Shown in pieces: positions 22,001 through 24,843 of a stretch of DNA of 24,843 nt. Location of the stretch: positions 1 to 24,843 of the IMG/VR virus record IMGVR_UViG_3300011432_000043; one strand, 5' to 3'. How positions within the stretch are numbered: the stretch's first letter is position 1; each line of letters opens with the position of its first letter. This DNA is from a virus. Made by a program: the position numbers and the translations under genes. Below the pieces are notes generated by a model. That model had not been told where the DNA came from. It saw only the letters and a list, made by a program, of their open reading frames with translations, and did no database searches.

Positions 22001-22625
22001 TCCTAGCGGTAACACGCGGTTGCGAGGGTAGTTGAGTGTTAGGTGGAGGTTCTCTCCGAGGGGATCGTGGAGGCGCTGAGACAGACGGTGTACCTGTTGG
22101 CGGTAGCTTTGCTTGTGCACTGAAGTCCGTATGATCTGCGGCTGCATAAGCATCCATTCCTGCGCCAGCGTTAGATGATTGTCGCGCGGGTGCTGCTGGC
22201 GCATTCACACCCGCGCCTTGACCGTTGTCATACGGGTTAGGCAGTGAGTAGACACTAGGACGTTGAGTACCTGTAGGCGCTGCTGATTGTGGTGCAGGAG
22301 CAGCATTAGGTGCCATAGGGTTGCCAACACCGGCAGCACCGGGTCCAAGTAGGTTAGGCCCTTGTGGTGCACCTGCTGGATTACGTAGTTGGTGGTCGTA
22401 GTCTCTACGATCATACCACCTAGTCTCATTCTCACCTGTACGCCTATCAGCATCAGCAGAGCGCATGCCGTACATCTTCTCTTGATGTTCCTGCTGCGCC
22501 ATGCGTTCTTCGTATCTAGCTAGCAACTGCGTATACAGACGTGCAAGAGCCTGATTGCCCTGTGCCATCTGCATAACAAAGTCGCCAGTCTGATCCTTAA
22601 TAGCGACTGGCATCGTCTTAGGCAT
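19017..22625 (-). CDS. Virion protein with lytic transglycosylase and M15-type peptidase domains
   Basis: A 1202-aa protein started at ATG 22625 with AGGAGT 5 bases upstream (22636-22631). Residues 221-345 form an SLT-like lytic transglycosylase: TAYGMENGGG with candidate catalytic E250, then TAEGIFQFTQ, and ALHQWGSGAGPRAIAAYL. Residues 470-570 match an M15-type peptidase: the motif SxHxxGxAxD is met exactly by S491, H493, G496, A498 and D500, and DTMHYDW (560-566) supplies a second His. Together they could cut glycan strands and peptide cross-links as DNA enters the cell. The N-terminal 200 and C-terminal 600 residues are Pro/Ala-rich and likely flexible, with a duplicated segment at 674-689/780-795. 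Whether the domains are active cannot be told here. Confidence 0.82.
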   Translation of the reverse strand: MPKTMPVAIKDQTGDFVMQMAQGNQALARLYTQLLARYEERMAQQEHQEKMYGMRSADADRRTGENETRWYDRRDYDHQLRNPAGAPQGPNLLGPGAAGVGNPMAPNAAPAPQSAAPTGTQRPSVYSLPNPYDNGQGAGVNAPAAPARQSSNAGAGMDAYAAADHTDFSAQAKLPPTGTPSVSAPPRSPRREPPPNTQLPSQPRVTARTAQTRPQATYLPIDQKWLDLMHQQEDKFQLPRGTLMTAYGMENGGGRSFGKNPNSTAEGIFQFTQKLRDEYKLSNQDIYNPAKMIPAAAFNMRRNADILERDHKIKLPLTPETVPMFVALHQWGSGAGPRAIAAYLKNPDARMIDGNIMGTTRDASGNVIPNYNVLAINGQKPTVTVREALQNKSAPYLNAYMRQFPDHANQPVGQYKSTPAPEVQEPQTAQLPQRPAGLMPREQFGAHREHDTKGTDPRLVRAVRGGAEIALPPGYTIEQTSGARPGGRASSHHHKGNAGDFRIITPDGERIPHSGPDYTGLYTRLARGVKTWVRENDPEAEKHIGYGGAFETSKGSGRADTMHYDWGGSRGRLRPEVQFSRLQLLADHERNAPTQVAQRAQPGPASPAATQTQAATSTTPTRPEVTSAMSRIPTSGEVTASFAPPIQNAFGDKAPTPQVATAPTTPEATPKGITPPDRASVIARSDLDHGLDEEGRFQRGIRDTDWYKEFNTKYNEPPNLDDPNYNYREAWKSGARPDVRDPTDNNMLHWPSKFKGPDHPNRFVDGVDTITGQPSQGPQTPPDVATLTARSDPDYNAAAAGTPADNELPGDMYGSYFDMPMPPIRPPIEQEITQADRTPGPYDSVQDAMVGAMKQRTNPAYTDEDFAVATPPADMPPQLEAGAMPKQPLPNEFSSVTPRQATPDPLLGGATPPNYFKLSPSLDTPTAEARAPLPPGFKVPFPALDGSSTSAVASAPSNTMPRGGTQLPPNLPRQLEPEVVSGNAPTTRSIIDAIYSGKLPNMSTSLDPNATNDRPKTDVDSYKNYISGGNTSEKLQQIGEWLKERYNYAGENNKPPVDNQEVFQKAVQEFVKNAGPNAASMLTNWLYRDRQQQPPKMDGRPPSAPTPPPPAPERLMPNGQPYYPKSEELIVPPPKGKAGPANTVLSGPPATGADAVPLPGAGKPAAKGTPVQRIIGPDGTPVFVVPNAAVQAPIVEEAAEPE
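20241..20606 (-). repeat. Duplicated segment inside the muralytic gene
   Basis: Residues 674-689 (TPPDRASVIARSDLDH) and 780-795 (TPPDVATLTARSDPDY) are clear copies. The DNA agrees as well: 20569-20606 and 20251-20288 share most of 38 bases, including TCACTACGTGCT and ATCAGGCGG. The copies lie about 318 bp apart, with Pro/Asp-rich linker between them. Confidence 0.65.
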
Positions 22626-22634
22626 TGTGTACTC

Positions 22635-23705
22635 CTAGTACGAACTATCGTAGTCACTCTGGTTCATTGTAAACATGCCATTACTGCCACCACTATCACC
22701 TGTAGCAGCGAAGCCACCAACACCAGCACCACCACCTTGTCTGTTGTTGTACGCACCCTTGGCACCCATAGCACCGAATGCACTGCTAATGCTGCTACCA
22801 AGTCCTGCTAGTGCATTACCGTATCCGAGGTTAGGCTGTACGTAGTCAAACTCACCACCTTGCTTAGCGAACATCTTCGTGATGTCCTGACCAGCAACCA
22901 GCGAGTTACGTGCAGCATCGCCCATCTTATCACCAGCGAGCGGATCTTGTGGCTTGTATTCAGCATTGGCACCTTGCGATGCACGTGTAGCGAACAGGTT
23001 GTAGAGGTTAGCAAGTGGCATACGCTGTTCGTTCTTCTCACGACGACCCATACCACGCGACATGAGTTTAGATTGTAGTGCTGCATTAGAGTATGCGCGG
23101 TTAGTCTTATCCTGCATAGCAGCCGCAGCAGCAGCTACGTTGCTACTACCTGCTCCAGTGCGGAACAAGTTCATAAACGCCTTGCCACCAGCTTCGCGCT
23201 CTGCATCCTGCAAGCCACGTGTCTGTGCAGTGTAGAGGTCATTAGCATATGCCTCATCACCACGCTCAGGTGTAGCTTCTAGGTTAGCAAGCTTACGCTT
23301 ATACGTATCAGCTAGAGCTTCTTCACCTAGTCCGCGGTTGTAGTTGCGCTGCCGTACAGCACGCGCCATCGGCAGGTCTTTAGTGAGTACGTTGAGTTGC
23401 TCAGCCTCTTGCAACTCGAACAGACGCTTCATCGTATCTGACGGCGTACTCACCCATCCCTGACCGGGGACGAACTTAGTACGCATACCACGTGCGTCAG
23501 TGTATCCTAGCTTCTGTTCCGCTTGCAGCTTCTTAGCCATCTGAATGGCTTCTTGCCGCTCACGTTCACGCATCGCCATGTTGGCGTAGTTGAAGTCCAT
23601 GTTGGCGCGCGTAGCATCACGTTGCGCGTCAGCCTGCTCCATCTGCCCCATGTAGCTAAGGACACCACCGGCAATACCGCCGATTGCTCCTAGACCCATG
23701 TCCAT
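22635..23705 (-). CDS. gp14-like internal virion protein
   Basis: A 356-aa protein with a perfect Shine-Dalgarno, AGGAGGTG (23718-23711), 5 bases from ATG 23705. It starts with a Gly-rich hydrophobic segment (MGLGAIGGIAGGVLSYMG) that could insert into a membrane, then a long charged helix (about 20-65, AMRERERQEAIQMAKKLQAE). An Ala-rich stretch SSNVAAAAAAMQDKTNRAYS lies in the middle, and the C-terminus is Gly/Ser-rich and disordered. This layout is that of T7 gp14-like ejection proteins: short, helical, with a hydrophobic N-terminus. Gene order before the muralytic and giant proteins fits a gp14-gp15/gp16-like cassette. The assignment rests on layout, not on detected homology. Confidence 0.7.
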   Translation of the reverse strand: MDMGLGAIGGIAGGVLSYMGQMEQADAQRDATRANMDFNYANMAMRERERQEAIQMAKKLQAEQKLGYTDARGMRTKFVPGQGWVSTPSDTMKRLFELQEAEQLNVLTKDLPMARAVRQRNYNRGLGEEALADTYKRKLANLEATPERGDEAYANDLYTAQTRGLQDAEREAGGKAFMNLFRTGAGSSNVAAAAAAMQDKTNRAYSNAALQSKLMSRGMGRREKNEQRMPLANLYNLFATRASQGANAEYKPQDPLAGDKMGDAARNSLVAGQDITKMFAKQGGEFDYVQPNLGYGNALAGLGSSISSAFGAMGAKGAYNNRQGGGAGVGGFAATGDSGGSNGMFTMNQSDYDSSY

Positions 23706-23717
23706 TGTTGCACCTCC

Positions 23718-23730
23718 TATACAGCGTATA
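23718..23730. repeat. Palindrome TATAC-AGC-GTATA, site 17
   Basis: Exact dyad arms in the 27-bp gap between two minus-strand genes, 2 bp after the upstream stop. On the coding strand it runs straight into the AGGAGG ribosome binding site of the 356-aa gene, as at 7218 on the plus strand. Confidence 0.85.
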
Positions 23731-23732
23731 CC

Positions 23733-24843
23733 TTAGAAGATGCCTTCGTTAGCCTTGACGTTGGTGTTGTTACGAGTAGCTTCATTCTCGAAGGTATCGA
23801 GCAATGCGCTGCTACCGCTATCAGCACCCGGCGCGCTAGCACTTCCAACACGTGCCTTAGCTTTACCGAGTAGCGAGTTAACATCGAAGAACTGCTTGCC
23901 ACCAACAGCGCCACGTACGTCACCTTCAAGCTGCGAACCACGCTCATCAGCATAACGCTTGATGCGGCCAGCTTCAGCAGTCGGATCGTATGTAGAGCCG
24001 AAGTCCCATGCAGCAGCACTATCGAGGCTACCCTGACGACGAGTGTTGATGTCACCAACAATGTCCTCAAGCACACCGCGACCAATGCCTTGTAGTTCGG
24101 TGTTAGCAGTAGCACGACCAGTGTCGAGGTCGCGTAGTGCACGATCATACACACTGCTCGTAGCCTGACCACGATCACGTGCAGACTGCAAGTCCGCGAG
24201 AGCATCGCCGTATTGCGTATCGAGGATGCTGCTCAGGATTGCGTCATCGCGTGTATTACCGAAGGTGTCTTCAGCGTAGTAGGGGTTGATCTGGCTACCA
24301 AACTGCTGACCGTACTTAGTACGCTGACCAGTACGTGCACTACCGATTTCTTCTTCATACACGTTCGGTGAGAATGCACCACTGTAGTCGGCACCTGTTT
24401 GCAGCGAGTTGTTAGCAGTGTCATACTTACCCATGATGCTGCTATACAACCCGTACTCATCACCGGGCTGAATGCCGAGAGAGTTCAACCTATTACGTGC
24501 GCTTGACTGTGCACCTTGATAAGCTGAGTTCTTACTAGACAACCACGCAGCATCAGCAGCGTCTTTCTCAGTCTTAGCTTTCAAGTCGGCAGCAGCTTGA
24601 CGCTTTTCCTCACGTGCAAACTCTTGCTGAGCTTCCCACTCGCGGGCTTCAGCTTGTTCTTTAGGTGTAGGTTGCGGTGGTGGCACATATCCACCACCGC
24701 CCTTAGTCTCAAGCACACGCTCATGCTTGACGACCTTCCCAGGTTTCTTACTCGTAACTGATGTGACGGCAGTCGCAGCCACACCTTCGTTGTTGCTATT
24801 GCGCTGTGCGTTGTTCTTCGACAGCGCCCACGACGCGATGTGT
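23733..24843 (-). CDS. Virion-type protein, C-terminal 369 residues
   Basis: The frame is open to the window edge; a GTG at 24782 has no ribosome binding site and coding continues upstream (IASWALSKNNAQRNSNNEG precedes it), so the gene starts beyond the window. The visible part has a Lys-rich linker, a Pro-rich segment (GGGGYVPPPQPTPKE), a charged helix (AREWEAQQEFAREEKRQAAA) and long helical stretches rich in Asp, Arg, Ala and Gly. No enzyme motif is recognised. Its position just before the gp14-like gene suggests a structural or ejection component. The TAA stop is 2 bp from palindrome 23718-23730. Confidence 0.75.
   Translation of the reverse strand, partial: HIASWALSKNNAQRNSNNEGVAATAVTSVTSKKPGKVVKHERVLETKGGGGYVPPPQPTPKEQAEAREWEAQQEFAREEKRQAAADLKAKTEKDAADAAWLSSKNSAYQGAQSSARNRLNSLGIQPGDEYGLYSSIMGKYDTANNSLQTGADYSGAFSPNVYEEEIGSARTGQRTKYGQQFGSQINPYYAEDTFGNTRDDAILSSILDTQYGDALADLQSARDRGQATSSVYDRALRDLDTGRATANTELQGIGRGVLEDIVGDINTRRQGSLDSAAAWDFGSTYDPTAEAGRIKRYADERGSQLEGDVRGAVGGKQFFDVNSLLGKAKARVGSASAPGADSGSSALLDTFENEATRNNTNVKANEGIF

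Noticed and set aside
495-23730. The palindromes as promoters of a phage single-subunit RNA polymerase
   Set aside because: Such promoters are longer and not palindromic, copies lie inside genes in all frames, and no RNA polymerase gene is in the window. The operator reading fits better, though the missing part of the genome was not seen.
24733-24782. GTG 24782 as the start of the last minus-strand gene
   Set aside because: The frame stays open to the window edge with protein-like sequence and there is no Shine-Dalgarno before the GTG.

Overview
This window looks like part of a tailed double-stranded DNA phage genome, most likely with podovirus-type organisation. It has densely packed genes, many ATGA-type overlaps, a phage replication and recombination set, and a convergent block of very large DNA-ejection-type virion proteins. 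No integrase, RNA polymerase, tRNA, rRNA or CRISPR array was found. Three near-identical sigma70-type promoters suggest that the host RNA polymerase transcribes the plus-strand genes. The host cannot be named from the sequence.

Layout. Positions 1-489 hold the 3' end of an unrecognised gene, followed by a good intrinsic terminator. Positions 490-935 are gene-free and hold a large imperfect hairpin (664-779) and promoter P1 (837-864). Positions 936-7928 are a plus-strand run of about 17 mostly small genes: a DUF932 protein, a 310-aa phage family of unknown function, a GHKL-like ATPase with a zincin-like tail, a 52-aa membrane protein, an HNH endonuclease, and several coiled-coil or unknown proteins. 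Positions 7861-14694 hold the replication and recombination genes: a RecB/Cas4-type nuclease, a Sak4-type RecA-fold ATPase behind promoter P3, an SSB-like protein, a basic 95-aa protein, a RecD-type helicase, and a fused UDG-like / 3'-5' exonuclease / family A DNA polymerase. At 14694/14695 the strands converge with no spacer. Positions 14695-24843 (minus strand, read right to left) encode a partial virion-like protein, a 356-aa gp14-like protein, a 1202-aa protein with two murein-hydrolase-like domains, and a 1440-aa giant protein. This order resembles the internal virion proteins of T7-like phages.

The most unusual signal is a 13-bp palindrome, TATAC-N3-GTATA, present 17 times exactly. Fourteen copies lie in the first 10.8 kb and three lie at boundaries of the late block. 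The most common spacer is AAC (9 copies, all in the same orientation as transcription). Copies sit just upstream of ribosome binding sites, beside strong hairpins, and inside genes in all three reading frames, so selection appears to act on DNA or RNA rather than protein. The pattern recalls the stoperators of mycobacteriophage L5 but the sequence is different. I infer a genome-wide operator network for an unidentified DNA-binding protein; no binder is recognisable in the window.
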